Assembly (NCBI RefSeq): GCF_001426185.1
Contig: NZ_LMRP01000002.1
Location: forward strand, 496,157-560,156
Reading direction: 5' to 3'
From: Rhodococcus sp. Leaf247
GTDB lineage: Bacteria > Actinomycetota > Actinomycetes > Mycobacteriales > Mycobacteriaceae
DNA: 64,000 nucleotides
Shown one piece after another: positions 17,473 through 27,479 of this stretch. The notes below the pieces were generated by a model that was not told where the DNA came from, ran no database searches, and worked only from the letters and a program-made list of their open reading frames with translations. Within the stretch, counting starts at the first letter, position 1; every line of letters begins with the position of its first letter. Position numbers and translations under genes: made by a program.

Positions 17473-18993
17473 GTGAGCGCACTGTCACGCCGCCCGGAGC
17501 GGCCGTCCGGCGGACGCCCCGAGAGATCTCTCACCGCCGTCGCCGACGCGGCAGGCGGCCGCCTCACCTCTCCTGTCGAGTCCGCCACGGTGAACGATCT
17601 GTGTGACGACTCGCGCGCAGTCCAGCCGGGCGACCTGTACGTGGCGCTGCCCGGCGCGAGGTGGCACGGCCTGGACTTCGAGCAGGACGCCGTTCGAGCC
17701 GGAGCTGTCGCGGTGCTCAGCGATCGACCGGCGTCGTCGCTGCCCACCATCGTCGTGCCGAACCCGCGCGCCGTCGTCGGTCCGCTCGCGGCCTGGTTCC
17801 ACGGCAGCCCGTCCACTGCGCTGACGATGTTCGGCGTGACCGGCACCAACGGTAAGACCAGCACGACGCACTTCCTGCACGCCGGGTTACGAGCAGCGGG
17901 AGTACACGCCGGGGTGATCTCCGGTGTCGCCGTCAGCGGCGGAGGCACGGACGAGACTCCCGTCCGCACGACTCCCGAGGCCACGGTGCTGCAGCGCACC
18001 CTGTCGACCTTCGTGCACAACGGATGCAGCGCGGCGGCGCTCGAGGTGTCCTCGCACGCCATCGCCCAGCATCGGATCGACGGAGTCGAGTTCGAGGTCG
18101 CAGCGTTCACCAACCTCGGACGCGACCACCTCGACTTCCACACCACGATGGAGGAGTACTACCGGACCAAGGCGTCACTGTTCGCGCCCGACCGCACCCG
18201 GCGTGCCGTGATCGGGATCGACGACGACCACGGACGCCGTCTCGCGTCGGAGTGCGCGTTGCCGTCGGTGACGTGTTCGACGCTCGACCCGGGTGCCGAC
18301 TACTACGCCGACCGCATCGACTGCACCAGCCACCGGACCCGGTTCGTCGCCCGCACCCCGATCGCCGACATTCCGATGTCACTCCAGGTGCTGGGTCCGC
18401 ACCAGGTGTCCAACGCTCTCGTCGCGCTGGCATCGCTCATCTCGGGCGGCGTCGACGCCCACCGCGCCGCGGCGGGGATCTCCGCGCTGCACAGCATTCC
18501 GGGTCGGTGCGAGGTCGTCGCGGCCGGCCAGGATTTCGCCGCCGTCGTCGACTACATGCACAACGTGTCCGGCCAGCACGCGATCCTCCCCTACCTCCGC
18601 AGCACGACGACGGGTCGGCTGGTGTTGGTCATCGGTGCGACCGGTGACCGCGACGTCGGCAAGCGGTTCGAGATCGGTGCGACCGCAGCCCGGTACGCCG
18701 ACGACATCGTGGTGACCGACGAGAGTGCCAACGGTGAAGATCCCGCCGCGCTGCGCGCCGACGTCCTCCGCGGTGTGCGGTCGGTCGGCCGCGGGGTGCG
18801 AGTGGTCGAGGTCGCAGATCGTCGCACCGCCTTCGAGCATGCCGTGGCGTCGGCAGGCCACGGCGACACGGTGGTCGTCGCCGGCCGGGGCAGTGACACC
18901 TGGCAACACTTCGGCGGCACCTCGGTGTACTTCGACGACCGCGCCGAACTCCACGACGCCATCGTCGCGCTCACTCCGGCCACCCTGCGCTGA
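17473..18993 (+). CDS. MurE-like Mur ligase of unknown amino-acid specificity
   Basis: The 506-residue protein has the three Mur ligase domains. The N-terminal UDP-MurNAc-binding part is DDSRAVQPGDLYVALPG. The ATPase P-loop is GVTGTNGKTSTT near residues 121-132, with TTPEA, EVSSHAIAQHRI and FTNLGRDHLDFH as in MurE, and the carbamylated lysine in YYRTKASLF. The C-terminal domain departs from MurE: the usual DNPR loop that reads diaminopimelate is replaced by DESANGEDP, and the GxGHE motif is GRGSDTW. It therefore should join an amino acid to an acyl or peptidyl acceptor by ATP, but probably not diaminopimelate to UDP-MurNAc-dipeptide. It sits alone, far from a dcw cluster. The GTG at 17473 follows a palindrome; sequence further upstream in frame has no Mur similarity. 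Confidence 0.85.
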   Translation: MSALSRRPERPSGGRPERSLTAVADAAGGRLTSPVESATVNDLCDDSRAVQPGDLYVALPGARWHGLDFEQDAVRAGAVAVLSDRPASSLPTIVVPNPRAVVGPLAAWFHGSPSTALTMFGVTGTNGKTSTTHFLHAGLRAAGVHAGVISGVAVSGGGTDETPVRTTPEATVLQRTLSTFVHNGCSAAALEVSSHAIAQHRIDGVEFEVAAFTNLGRDHLDFHTTMEEYYRTKASLFAPDRTRRAVIGIDDDHGRRLASECALPSVTCSTLDPGADYYADRIDCTSHRTRFVARTPIADIPMSLQVLGPHQVSNALVALASLISGGVDAHRAAAGISALHSIPGRCEVVAAGQDFAAVVDYMHNVSGQHAILPYLRSTTTGRLVLVIGATGDRDVGKRFEIGATAARYADDIVVTDESANGEDPAALRADVLRGVRSVGRGVRVVEVADRRTAFEHAVASAGHGDTVVVAGRGSDTWQHFGGTSVYFDDRAELHDAIVALTPATLR

Positions 18994-19005
18994 ATCCGTC
19001 ACCCT

Positions 19006-19068
19006 CGCGAGTACGTCCATATGGTCGTGGCGAGGACACCGGATCACGACACTATGGACGTACTCGCG
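19006..19068. repeat. Palindromic intergenic repeat, copy 1
   Basis: Perfect 16-base arms, cgcgagtacgtccata and tatggacgtactcgcg, flank a weaker inner stem (gtcgtg/cacgac) and a 15-base loop. The element lies between the convergent MurE-like and Ni/Co transporter genes. The same arms occur at 40083-40144, also between convergent genes. It may be a bidirectional terminator and also a dispersed palindromic repeat family. Confidence 0.9.
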
Positions 19069-19076
19069 GGGAGGGG

Positions 19077-20177
19077 TCAGGTGTCGCGCTGGAACCGCTC
19101 GTCGATACGTGCCAGCTTGTAGTAGGTCAGGGACCCGATCCAGACGACCACGAACGTGACGACGACCGCCTGTCCCGCGAGGTTGAGATCGATGGCGGCA
19201 ATCAGGTCCCAGACACCGCCGGAGAGTCCGAACTCGTCGCCCAGCAAGGTCAGGATCTGCACACTGCCGATGACCAGTGCCACGAAGATCGACAGGCTCG
19301 TCATCGTGATGTTGTAGTAGATCTTGCGTACCGGGGTGACGAAGGCCCAGCCGTACGCCTTGGACATGAAGACGCCGTCGAGGGTGTCCATCGTGGACAT
19401 ACCCGCGGCGAAGAGGACCGGGAGCGCGATGATCGCCATCGGCGGCAGCCCGCCTGCGATGGCTGTCGTGCCCGCGACGGCGAGGAGGCCGACCTGGGTG
19501 GCGGTGTCGAACCCCAGACCGAACAGCAGGCCCAGCGGGTACATCTGCCACGAGTGGTCGATCATCGTGTCGTAACGACCCCGGAAGATGCGGTTCATCA
19601 GGCCGCGCTTGGCCAGCAGGTGGTCCAGCGTCTCCGTGGAGATCTGCCCCGATCTCGCTGTGCGCCACACCTTCACGATGCCGAGGAGCACCGCGATGTT
19701 CAGCGCGGCGACGACATACAGGAACGTCCCGGACACGAGCGTTCCGATGATGCCGCCCGTTCCCGCGAACGCCTCCTGGAACGCGGTCGCACGGGACGCC
19801 GCGAACGCGATGGCCGCGACGAAGACGAAGACGACCGTCGAGTGCCCGAGGGAGAAGAACAGCCCCACCGCCAGAGGGCGCTTGCCCTTCTGCAGCAGGA
19901 AGCGCGTCGTGTCGTCGATCGCGGCGATGTGGTCGGCGTCGAACGCGTGGCGCATGCCGAGCGTGTAGGCCAGCGCCCCGGCGCCCGCGTAGACCACGGC
20001 ACCGTCGGAACCGGTCAGTCCGTGGATCGTCGGGATGGAGTCGTAATGGAGGAAGAAGCCCCAGCCGATCACGTGCAGAAGAACCAGCACGCTCGCCATA
20101 CCCAGCAGGCGGGGGATCTCGTCGCGCGTGAAGCGTGCACGGCCCGTCACGTCACCTACCGCAAGGTCCGTATCCAC
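19077..20177 (-). CDS. Nickel/cobalt transporter, HoxN/NixA (NiCoT) family
   Basis: The 366-residue membrane protein carries the NiCoT signature RHAFDADHIAAIDDTTR near residues 75-91 and the second motif LGFDTATQVGLL, with about eight transmembrane segments. These permeases import nickel or cobalt ions with high affinity. Nickel would serve urease or hydrogenase; cobalt would serve cobalamin, which the nearby ethanolamine ammonia-lyase needs. The sequence alone does not separate the two ions reliably. No metal-responsive regulator or riboswitch was recognised next to it. GTG start at 20177; it follows the MFS gene on the same strand by 43 bases. Confidence 0.93.
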   Translation of the reverse strand: MDTDLAVGDVTGRARFTRDEIPRLLGMASVLVLLHVIGWGFFLHYDSIPTIHGLTGSDGAVVYAGAGALAYTLGMRHAFDADHIAAIDDTTRFLLQKGKRPLAVGLFFSLGHSTVVFVFVAAIAFAASRATAFQEAFAGTGGIIGTLVSGTFLYVVAALNIAVLLGIVKVWRTARSGQISTETLDHLLAKRGLMNRIFRGRYDTMIDHSWQMYPLGLLFGLGFDTATQVGLLAVAGTTAIAGGLPPMAIIALPVLFAAGMSTMDTLDGVFMSKAYGWAFVTPVRKIYYNITMTSLSIFVALVIGSVQILTLLGDEFGLSGGVWDLIAAIDLNLAGQAVVVTFVVVWIGSLTYYKLARIDERFQRDT

Positions 20178-20220
20178 CGGCCCGATACTTCCCTATCCGG
20201 GCACCGTTCGCCGAGTGGGG

Positions 20221-21468
20221 TCAGGCGGGTCGGTCCGACCGCAGGGTCGTCGTCACGACGGCGCCGAGAGCCAGCGCCACGACGGCCGAGCCGTACACGG
20301 TGGCCGTGACGAGCAGGCCCGCGGAATGGATGGCGACACCCGCGACGATCGCGGGCACGCTGAAGGCGAGGTAGCTCAGGACCAGCGTCGTGGCGAAGAC
20401 GCTGCCCCGATGCTCTGCGGGCGCGATCAGTCCGATGATGCTCATGGCGCCGAGGAACGTCGCGCCCCACCCGAAGCCGGACACCGAGGTTCCGACGAAG
20501 TACAGCGGCGCGGACGCGATGTGCAGTCCGATCACGTTGAGGACGATGCCGACGGCGAGGGTCGACGCTCCGGCGATCATCGCCGTCCGAGGGCGCAGCC
20601 GGCGTGCCGACGCGGCGCCGAGTGCTCCGGCGGTGAACATGGCGAAGATGTCCAACCCACCCACGACCGCGCCGCGGAACCCGAAGACGGACCCCATGAT
20701 GGACGGCCCCAGCGACAGGTGGAAGCCACCGAGCGACCACGTGGCCACCAGCGCGGGAATCACCGGCCAGAACCGCGAGCGGATCGAGACGGGCAGTCCG
20801 ACGCGGGGAGTCAACACCCGCACGACGTGTCGACGATCGGTGAAGCCGGATCGGACAGCGGACTCGGGGACGGCGACGATCAGCGCCGTCAGCACCAGGA
20901 TCGCCGCGCCGATGAGCACGTACACCAGCGTCGTCGGTGCCGGGGCGAACTGCACCAGCAGTCCGGCGCCGATGCCGCCCGCACCCAGACCGAAGGCCGG
21001 GGCGACCGAGCTGACGAGCGGGCCGAGCGTGTCCGTCGGCTGCAGATCGATGATGGCGGCGGTGAGCGCGCCCATGGCCGCACCCGCAGCGAGACCCTGC
21101 ACGATCCGTGCGGCGATGAGCCATCCCACGCCGTCGGCGACGACGAAGACGACCTGGCTGGCGACGAGCAGCAGCAACGACGCGACCACGACGGGCTTGC
21201 GACCCAGATGATCCGACAGCGATCCCACCGTGAGCAACGCGGCCAGCAGCGCGAACACATACACCGCGAAGACGATGGTCAACGTGGAGGCGCCGAAACC
21301 CCACTGCGCCTGGTAGACGGGGTAGAGAGGGGACGGAGCCGCGGACGACGCCATCACGGCGAAGAAGACGATCGCGACGACCCAGAAGCCGCGTGTCCTG
21401 GTCATCCATCGAGGTCCGACCGTGCCGACGTCGGCCTTGTCGACCACTGCTTCGTCACGCACCGTCAT
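20221..21468 (-). CDS. MFS transporter (drug-efflux-like)
   Basis: The 415-residue protein has twelve predicted membrane helices and the major facilitator loop motif between helices 2 and 3 (GSLSDHLGRKPVVVAS). The N-terminal helix region (AVMASSAAPSPLYPVYQAQWGFG) resembles proton-driven exporters of small molecules. The substrate is not evident. The ATG at 21468 is preceded by AAGGGA; in-frame sequence further upstream is arginine-rich and has no transporter character. The gene follows a glutamate-racemase homologue by 95 bases in the same direction, which may or may not be an operon. Confidence 0.88.
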   Translation of the reverse strand: MTVRDEAVVDKADVGTVGPRWMTRTRGFWVVAIVFFAVMASSAAPSPLYPVYQAQWGFGASTLTIVFAVYVFALLAALLTVGSLSDHLGRKPVVVASLLLLVASQVVFVVADGVGWLIAARIVQGLAAGAAMGALTAAIIDLQPTDTLGPLVSSVAPAFGLGAGGIGAGLLVQFAPAPTTLVYVLIGAAILVLTALIVAVPESAVRSGFTDRRHVVRVLTPRVGLPVSIRSRFWPVIPALVATWSLGGFHLSLGPSIMGSVFGFRGAVVGGLDIFAMFTAGALGAASARRLRPRTAMIAGASTLAVGIVLNVIGLHIASAPLYFVGTSVSGFGWGATFLGAMSIIGLIAPAEHRGSVFATTLVLSYLAFSVPAIVAGVAIHSAGLLVTATVYGSAVVALALGAVVTTTLRSDRPA

Positions 21469-21563
21469 CGAGAATCCCTTCCGTGGCGGCACCCCGACGC
21501 AGTCGTTTGCTCGGGTAACCGTCGGGGTCAACCGGCCGGACCCCGTCCTGATTCCCGACGCGG

Positions 21564-22328
21564 TCAGATTCCTGCGGGCGCGAGCAGTGCGCGGCCGGCG
21601 GCGAATCGCAGCGCGCTCTCGGGGAGGGCGCCGGGGCGCCCGGACAGAGTCACCGACAGCGACCCTGACCCTTCGTGCTGTGTGTCGACCTCGTCGAGCC
21701 GGCGGAGCGTCTGCGCGGCGACGGCCTCGGCGCTGTCGAACATGCGGACCGACGGGTCGAGCGATGCCATGATCTGGTCGGCGACCAGCGGATAGTGGGT
21801 GCACCCCAGCACGATGGCCTGGACGTCGTCCGGGGTGCGCTCGGCGGCCGAGGCGATGGACGCGCTGATCGCATCGAGATCACCGCGGTCGATGGCGTCG
21901 GCGAGACCGTGGCAGGCGATCGCCGCGACGGATGCGGATCCGGCGAACTCCTGCACCAACCGCGCCTGGTACGCGGAGGCCGTCGTGGCGGCCGTCGCCC
22001 AGATGGCGATCGAGTCATGATCGCGTGCAGCGGGTTTGACCGCGGGAACGGTGCCGATCACGGGTACCGACCCCAACGCTGCACGGGTCCCGTCGAGCGC
22101 GATGACGCTGGCCGTGTTGCACGGCAGCACCACGACGTCCGCACCCTCCGCGACGGCCCGCACGGCCGTCTCCACGACTCGCGCCAGCGTCCACTGGGCG
22201 GGCTTGGGCCCCCACGGTGCGTTGTCCGGGTCGAGGTAGAGGTGCAGATCGAGACCCGGACGCAGACGACGCAGGTGCGCTGCCGTGGGCAGCGACCCCA
22301 GCCCCGAGTCGATCAGTGCGACGTTCAC
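21564..22328 (-). CDS. murI: Glutamate racemase family protein
   Basis: This 254-residue member of the aspartate/glutamate racemase superfamily keeps both catalytic cysteines, in VVVLPCNTASVIAL and IVLGCTHYPLV, and opens with VALIDSGLGSLPTA in place of the usual FDSGVGGLTV. A glutamate racemase supplies D-glutamate for peptidoglycan. The N-terminal glycine loop is altered (GLGSL for GVGGL), so a moonlighting paralogue or another amino acid is possible. Because actinobacteria usually keep a murI elsewhere, this could be a second copy. The GTG at 22328 gives the family's usual start; an upstream TTG four codons earlier is an alternative. Confidence 0.75.
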   Translation of the reverse strand: MNVALIDSGLGSLPTAAHLRRLRPGLDLHLYLDPDNAPWGPKPAQWTLARVVETAVRAVAEGADVVVLPCNTASVIALDGTRAALGSVPVIGTVPAVKPAARDHDSIAIWATAATTASAYQARLVQEFAGSASVAAIACHGLADAIDRGDLDAISASIASAAERTPDDVQAIVLGCTHYPLVADQIMASLDPSVRMFDSAEAVAAQTLRRLDEVDTQHEGSGSLSVTLSGRPGALPESALRFAAGRALLAPAGI

Positions 22329-22406
22329 GGCCCTCAATCTACCGGTCCCGTCGCACCGGAACGGCGCAGGTGAGCGCGGCGCGCGCGCAGCGCGCAGACT
22401 GTATCG

Positions 22407-22691
22407 ATGACCGCACCGCTCGAACCCGAACAGGCCGACCTGATCGCTGCGGCCGTCCTCGAGGTTCCCGGTGTCGCGGGACTGCACGCAGGCATCTTCG
22501 GCGAAGCCGTGACAGTGCTACCCGGCCGCCGTATCGACGGCGTCGTCGTCGGTCACGAGTCGTGCTCGGTGCACATCATCGTGCGCTACCCCGGAAATCC
22601 CGATGCCGTGGCACTCGCGGTCCAGGAACACCTTGCCCGCACGGTCCGCACACCCGTCGTCGTGACGGTGGAGGACCTCACCGTCGATTGA
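22407..22691 (+). CDS. Asp23/Gls24-like small protein
   Basis: This 94-residue protein resembles the Asp23/Gls24 (alkaline shock) domain. An N-terminal helix (DLIAAAVLEVPGVAGLHAG) is followed by alternating strands, with VVVGHESCSVHIIVRYPGNPDAVALAVQEHL and a closing VVTVEDLTVD. Family members associate with the cell envelope and stress responses, but the mechanism is not known. It is transcribed divergently from the glutamate racemase homologue and stands 99 bases before a secreted protein. The assignment rests on pattern rather than a diagnostic motif. Confidence 0.65.
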   Translation: MTAPLEPEQADLIAAAVLEVPGVAGLHAGIFGEAVTVLPGRRIDGVVVGHESCSVHIIVRYPGNPDAVALAVQEHLARTVRTPVVVTVEDLTVD

Positions 22692-22790
22692 CTGGAACCT
22701 CTCCAACTCGGGTTGCTGCACAGCAGCTTTCACGACCAGGGTTGATCCGATGCGCCGAACGGGATCGGCGCATCGGACGAGAGGACACTC

Positions 22791-23459
22791 ATGATCATCG
22801 GGTCCGTAGGCCGCATCGTCGGCTCTGCACTCACCGTCGTCGCGACGTCGGCGGTGATGCTCGCGCCGACCGCCACCGCTGCTCCGCCGGGCGCTCCGCC
22901 CATCGCGCAGGCACGCGCACAGGGCGTGGGAGCGACGGTCACCGTGTCGGGGACGATCACGACGCCGCCGGGCGCGTTCGAGTCCAGCTTCTTCGACGTC
23001 GGGTTCGCCGTCGAGGACCGGACGGCCGGCATCTACATCAGCGCCGCCGAGAGATCGACCCTCGGCATCGGAACAGCCGTCACCGTGACGGGGACGCTCG
23101 CCGATCAATCCGGGTTGCTCGTGGTGAAGCCCACCGCGATCACACCGATCGGGCCGGCCGATCCGGTGGCCCCGCGACACGTCGTCACGCGGGTGATCGG
23201 GGAGTCGACCGAGTCGTCACTGGTCACCACGGTCGGTCGGGTGACCTCCCCGGTCCTCGACGACCTGCCGTTCGGTCGGAAGTTCACCATCGCCGACCAG
23301 AGCGGTGAGACCACCGTCTACATCAACACGCAGACAGGTATCGACACGTCCGCCGTGCGAGTGGGGTCGGTGGTCCAGGTGACGGGCATGAGCAGCCAGT
23401 ACGAGGACCACTACGAGATCGACGCCCGGTTCCCGGCGGATCTCGTCGTCCAGACCTGA
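22791..23459 (+). CDS. Secreted OB-fold-like protein of unknown function
   Basis: The 222-residue protein starts with a typical signal peptide (hydrophobic VGSALTVVATSAVMLA, then ATAAPPG cleavage region). The mature part has two beta-rich repeats resembling OB-fold nucleic-acid-binding modules found in secreted nuclease-associated proteins: VTVSGTITTPPG…FAVEDRTAGIYI and VTTVGRVTSPV…FTIADQSGETTVYI. Each is followed by a GTAVTVTGTL or GSVVQVTGMS strand. It should act outside the membrane. No enzyme active site is seen. It ends before a strong terminator shared with the convergent tuf gene. Confidence 0.7.
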   Translation: MIIGSVGRIVGSALTVVATSAVMLAPTATAAPPGAPPIAQARAQGVGATVTVSGTITTPPGAFESSFFDVGFAVEDRTAGIYISAAERSTLGIGTAVTVTGTLADQSGLLVVKPTAITPIGPADPVAPRHVVTRVIGESTESSLVTTVGRVTSPVLDDLPFGRKFTIADQSGETTVYINTQTGIDTSAVRVGSVVQVTGMSSQYEDHYEIDARFPADLVVQT

Positions 23460-23470
23460 CAGCCGAAACG

Positions 23471-23508
23471 CCGAACGGCGCCCACCCGCGAGGGTGAGCG
23501 CCGTTCGG
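23471..23508. terminator. Bidirectional terminator hairpin downstream of tuf
   Basis: Arms ccgaacggcgcccaccc and gggtgagcgccgttcgg pair over 17 positions with one mismatch, with a four-base loop. It sits in the 64-base gap between the secreted OB-fold gene and tuf, which face each other, and should stop both transcripts. No long T-tract follows, as is common for actinobacterial terminators. Confidence 0.85.
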
Positions 23509-23523
23509 TGTGTGGAGCAGGTG

Positions 23524-24714
23524 TTACTTGTTGATCTTCGTGACGCGTCCGGCGCCGACGGTACGTCCACCCTCACGGATGGCGAACCGCAGGCCCTCGT
23601 CCATGGCGACCGGCTGGATCAGCTTGACGGACATCTCGGTGTTGTCACCGGGCATGACCATCTCGGTGCCCTCGGGAAGGGTCACGACGCCCGTCACGTC
23701 CGTGGTACGGAAGTAGAACTGCGGGCGGTAGTTGTTGAAGAACGGGGTGTGGCGACCGCCCTCGTCCTTCGACAGGATGTATGCCTGGCCCTCGAACTCC
23801 GTGTGGGGAGTCGTGGTTCCGGGCTTGACGACGACCTGTCCACGCTCGACATCTTCGCGCTTGATGCCGCGGACGAGGAGGCCGACGTTGTCGCCCGCCT
23901 GGCCCGAGTCGAGCAGCTTGCGGAACATCTCGATACCGGTGACGGTGGTCTTGGTCGACTTCTCCTTGATGCCCACGATCTCGACATCTTCGTTGACGTT
24001 GACCGAGCCGCGCTCGATACGACCGGTGACGACGGTGCCACGACCGGTGATGGTGAAGACGTCCTCGACGGGCATGAGGAAGGGCTTCTCGGTCTCACGG
24101 ACGGGGTCCGGAACCGAGTCGTCCACTGCCTGCATGAGCTCGAGAACCGACTCGCCCCACTTCTCGTCGCCCTCGAGGGCCTTGAGTGCGGAGACCTTGA
24201 TGACGGGAGCGTCCTCGTCGAACTCCTGTGCGGCGAGGAGCTCGCGAACCTCCATCTCGACGAGCTCGATGATCTCGTCGTCGTCGACCATGTCGGCCTT
24301 GTTCAGTGCAACCAGGATGTACGGCACGCCGACCTGGCGAGCGAGCAGGACATGCTCGCGCGTCTGGGGCATGGGGCCGTCGGTTGCTGCGACGACGAGG
24401 ATCGCGCCGTCCATCTGTGCCGCGCCGGTGATCATGTTCTTGATGTAGTCGGCGTGACCGGGAGCATCGACGTGTGCGTAGTGACGCTTCTCGGTCTGGT
24501 ACTCGACGTGGGAGATGTTGATCGTGATACCACGAGCCTTCTCCTCCGGAGCCTTGTCGATCTGGTCGAAGGCCGACGCCTCGTTCAGGTCCGGGAACTT
24601 GTCGTGCAGAACCTTGGTGATTGCAGCCGTCAGTGTCGTCTTACCGTGGTCAACGTGACCGATGGTGCCGATGTTGACGTGCGGCTTGGTCCGATCGAAC
24701 TTCGCCTTGGCCAC
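23524..24714 (-). CDS. tuf: Elongation factor Tu
   Basis: EF-Tu delivers aminoacyl-tRNA to the ribosome as a GTP complex. The 396-residue sequence is a full-length family member, with the G1 motif GHVDHGKTT near residue 20, the switch region [32 protein letters not shown] and, at the C-terminus, [29 protein letters not shown] start at 24714 with GGAGGA seven bases upstream. It is the last gene of the rpsL-rpsG-fusA-tuf string, 100 bases after fusA, and ends before a strong hairpin terminator. Confidence 0.99.
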   Translation of the reverse strand: MAKAKFDRTKPHVNIGTIGHVDHGKTTLTAAITKVLHDKFPDLNEASAFDQIDKAPEEKARGITINISHVEYQTEKRHYAHVDAPGHADYIKNMITGAAQMDGAILVVAATDGPMPQTREHVLLARQVGVPYILVALNKADMVDDDEIIELVEMEVRELLAAQEFDEDAPVIKVSALKALEGDEKWGESVLELMQAVDDSVPDPVRETEKPFLMPVEDVFTITGRGTVVTGRIERGSVNVNEDVEIVGIKEKSTKTTVTGIEMFRKLLDSGQAGDNVGLLVRGIKREDVERGQVVVKPGTTTPHTEFEGQAYILSKDEGGRHTPFFNNYRPQFYFRTTDVTGVVTLPEGTEMVMPGDNTEMSVKLIQPVAMDEGLRFAIREGGRTVGAGRVTKINK

Positions 24715-24814
24715 TGTGTCCTCCTGGACTGTTATTGCCTGCGTTATGCAGCATTACGGATGTACTTACGGGTGGTGCGGTGTGACGAGTGGTACCTGGT
24801 CCAGCTTCGGAGAC

Positions 24815-26917
24815 TTATTCTCCGGTGGCCTTCGCGATGATCTCCTTCGAGACGTTCGAGGGAACCTCTGCGTAGGAATCGAAGACCATGGAGTAGTTCG
24901 CGCGACCCTGGGTGCGAGACCGCAGGTCACCGATGTAACCGAACATCTCCGACAGCGGAACCAGCGCCTTCACGACACGGGCACCACTGCGTTCCTCCAT
25001 GGCCTGGATCTGGCCACGGCGGGAGTTCACGTCGCCGATCACGTCGCCCATGTACTCCTCGGGCGTGATCACCTCGACAGCCATGAGGGGCTCGAGGATG
25101 ACCGGACCGGCCTTACGGGCAGCTTCCTTGAAGGCCTGCGAGCCCGCGATCTTGAACGCCATTTCCGACGAGTCGACATCGTGGTACGCACCGTCGAGAA
25201 GCGAGAGCTTGACGTTCACCAGCGGGTAGCCGGCGAGAACGCCGTACTGCATGGCATCCTGCGCGCCGGCATCCACGGACGGGATGTACTCGCGCGGGAT
25301 ACGACCGCCGGAGACCTTGTTCTCGAACTCGTAGGTCGCGCCGTCCTCGCCGATGAAGGGCTCGAGGGCGATGATGACCTTCGCGAACTGACCGGAGCCA
25401 CCCGTCTGCTTCTTGTGGGTGAATTCCTGCTTCTCGACCGTCTTGGTGATGGTCTCGCGGTAGGCCACCTGCGGCTTGCCGACGTTGGCCTCGACCTTGA
25501 ACTCGCGACGCATGCGGTCCACGAGGATGTCGAGGTGGAGCTCGCCCATGCCGCCGATGACGGTCTGGCCGGTCTCCTCGTCGAGCTTGACCGAGAACGT
25601 GGGATCCTCTTCGGCCAGCTTCTGGATCGCCGTGCCGAGCTTCTCCTGGTCGGACTTGGTCTTCGGCTCGATCGACACCTGGATGACCGGGTCCGGGAAC
25701 GTCATCGACTCGAGAATGATCTGGTTCTGCGGATCGCAGAGCGTGTCACCCGTCGTCGTGTCCTTCAGACCGATCACGGCGTAGATGTGGCCGGCGCTCG
25801 CGGTCGCGACCGGGTTCTCCTTGTTGGAGTGCATCTGGAAGAGCTTGCCCAGACGTTCCTTCTTGCCCTTGGTCGAGTTGATGACCTGCGAGCCGGAGTC
25901 GACCTTGCCCGAGTACACGCGCACGTACGTCAGCTTGCCGAAGAACGGGTGCGTAGCGATCTTGAAGGCCAGAGCCGCGAAGGGCTCGTCCGCCGACGGG
26001 AGACGCTTGATCTCCTTCTCCTCGTCGCCGACGGCGTGACCGATGGTCTCGGCGACGTCGAGCGGGGACGGGAGGTAGTCGATGACCGCGTCGAGCATGG
26101 GCTGGACGCCCTTGTTCTTGAACGCGGAGCCACACAGGATCGGGTACAGCTCGGAGTTGACCGTCATCTTGCGGATGGCCGTCTTGACCTCGTCGATGGT
26201 CAGCTCGTCACCACTGAAGTGCTTCTCCAGCAGTGCCTCGTCCGACTCGGCGACGGTCTCGAGCAGCTCGGTGCGGTACTGCTCTGCCCGCTCCTTGAGC
26301 TCCTCGGGGATCTCGACGGTCTCGTAGGTCTCGCCGAGCTTGGTCTCTCCGCGCCAGACCTTCGCGTTCATCTCGATCAGGTCGACGATGCCCTCGAAGC
26401 TGTCCTCGGCACCGATCGGCAACTGGATGACCAACGGCTTGGCGCCGAGGCGATCCTTGATGGTCTGCACGGTGAAGTAGAAGTCCGCACCGAGCTTGTC
26501 CATCTTGTTGACGAAACAGATGCGCGGCACGTCGTACTTGTCGGCCTGACGCCACACCTGCTCGGACTGGGGCTCGACGCCCTCCTTGCCGTCGAACACC
26601 GCGACAGCGCCGTCGAGGACGCGGAGCGAACGCTCCACCTCGACGGTGAAGTCGACGTGCCCGGGGGTGTCGATGATGTTGATCTGGTTGTCGTTCCAGA
26701 AGCACGTCGTGGCAGCAGACGTGATGGTGATGCCACGCTCCTGCTCCTGCTCCATCCAGTCCATGGTGGCTGCGCCGTCGTGGACCTCACCGATCTTGTA
26801 GGAGATACCGGTGTAGAAGAGGATGCGCTCGGTAGTGGTGGTCTTACCGGCATCGATGTGGGCCATGATGCCGATGTTGCGGACCTTGTTCAGGTCGGTC
26901 AGCACGTCCTGTGCCAC
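24815..26917 (-). CDS. fusA: Elongation factor G
   Basis: EF-G drives translocation of tRNA and mRNA on the ribosome using GTP. The 700 residues match the usual length. The G domain begins at [25 protein letters not shown], with the switch motif [20 protein letters not shown] and NKMDK. The C-terminal domains IV and V contain [31 protein letters not shown] and [14 protein letters not shown]. Start is GTG at 26917. It lies between rpsG and tuf in the conserved str order; an upstream hairpin at 26969-26998 may tune its expression. Confidence 0.99.
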   Translation of the reverse strand: MAQDVLTDLNKVRNIGIMAHIDAGKTTTTERILFYTGISYKIGEVHDGAATMDWMEQEQERGITITSAATTCFWNDNQINIIDTPGHVDFTVEVERSLRVLDGAVAVFDGKEGVEPQSEQVWRQADKYDVPRICFVNKMDKLGADFYFTVQTIKDRLGAKPLVIQLPIGAEDSFEGIVDLIEMNAKVWRGETKLGETYETVEIPEELKERAEQYRTELLETVAESDEALLEKHFSGDELTIDEVKTAIRKMTVNSELYPILCGSAFKNKGVQPMLDAVIDYLPSPLDVAETIGHAVGDEEKEIKRLPSADEPFAALAFKIATHPFFGKLTYVRVYSGKVDSGSQVINSTKGKKERLGKLFQMHSNKENPVATASAGHIYAVIGLKDTTTGDTLCDPQNQIILESMTFPDPVIQVSIEPKTKSDQEKLGTAIQKLAEEDPTFSVKLDEETGQTVIGGMGELHLDILVDRMRREFKVEANVGKPQVAYRETITKTVEKQEFTHKKQTGGSGQFAKVIIALEPFIGEDGATYEFENKVSGGRIPREYIPSVDAGAQDAMQYGVLAGYPLVNVKLSLLDGAYHDVDSSEMAFKIAGSQAFKEAARKAGPVILEPLMAVEVITPEEYMGDVIGDVNSRRGQIQAMEERSGARVVKALVPLSEMFGYIGDLRSRTQGRANYSMVFDSYAEVPSNVSKEIIAKATGE

Positions 26918-26968
26918 GAATTCATCCCGCCTTGGTGTTGAGAGAAGTGAGTCGAAGTGTCAACGCTC

Positions 26969-26998
26969 GGGAGGCGTCGGATGTTTCCCGACGCCCCC
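26969..26998 (-). promoter_or_regulatory. Hairpin between rpsG and fusA
   Basis: Stem ggcgtcgg/ccgacgcc, extended beyond one mismatch by further G-C pairs, surrounds a seven-base loop in the 90-base rpsG-fusA gap. It may attenuate or process the str operon message between the two genes. Confidence 0.5.
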
Positions 26999-27007
26999 GA
27001 AACGCGA

Positions 27008-27478
27008 TCACCAGCGGTAGTGCGCGAATGCCTTGTTGGCTTCCGCCATCTTGTGCGTGTCCTCGCGACGCTTGACTGCTGCGCCGAGACCGTTGCTGGC
27101 ATCGAGGAGTTCGTTGGCCAGGCGCTCGACCATCGTCTTCTCGCGACGAGCGCGGGAGAACGACACGAGCCAGCGCAGAGCCAGCGTGGTGGAGCGGCCC
27201 GGACGAACCTCGACCGGGACCTGGTAGGTGGCGCCACCGACACGACGGCTGCGGACCTCGAGGGCCGGCTTGACGTTGTCCAGTGCGCGCTTGAGCGTGA
27301 CGACGGGATCGGTGCCCGTCTTCTCGCGTGCCTGCTCGAGAGCCTGGTACACGATGCGCTCTGCGGTGGACTTCTTGCCGTCCATCAGGATCTTGTTGAC
27401 GAGCTGCGTGACCAGCGGGGACCCGTAGACGGGATCGTTGATCAGCGGGCGCTTGGGTGCTGGGCCTTTACGTGGCAT
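27008..27478 (-). CDS. rpsG: 30S ribosomal protein S7
   Basis: S7 nucleates assembly of the 30S head by binding the 3' domain of 16S rRNA. The 156-residue sequence ([20 protein letters not shown]…NKAFAHYRW) is of normal length, with the signature region [15 protein letters not shown] and [21 protein letters not shown]. The ATG at 27478 lies one base after the rpsL stop, so the pair is translationally linked. Sequence further upstream in frame is not S7-like. Confidence 0.99.
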   Translation of the reverse strand: MPRKGPAPKRPLINDPVYGSPLVTQLVNKILMDGKKSTAERIVYQALEQAREKTGTDPVVTLKRALDNVKPALEVRSRRVGGATYQVPVEVRPGRSTTLALRWLVSFSRARREKTMVERLANELLDASNGLGAAVKRREDTHKMAEANKAFAHYRW

Positions 27479-27479
27479 G

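Noticed and set aside
24662..26941. A 759-codon open frame antisense to tuf and fusA.
   Set aside because: It is fully explained by codon bias in the two highly expressed genes on the other strand; the translation is a D/L/V/R-rich shadow without any family.
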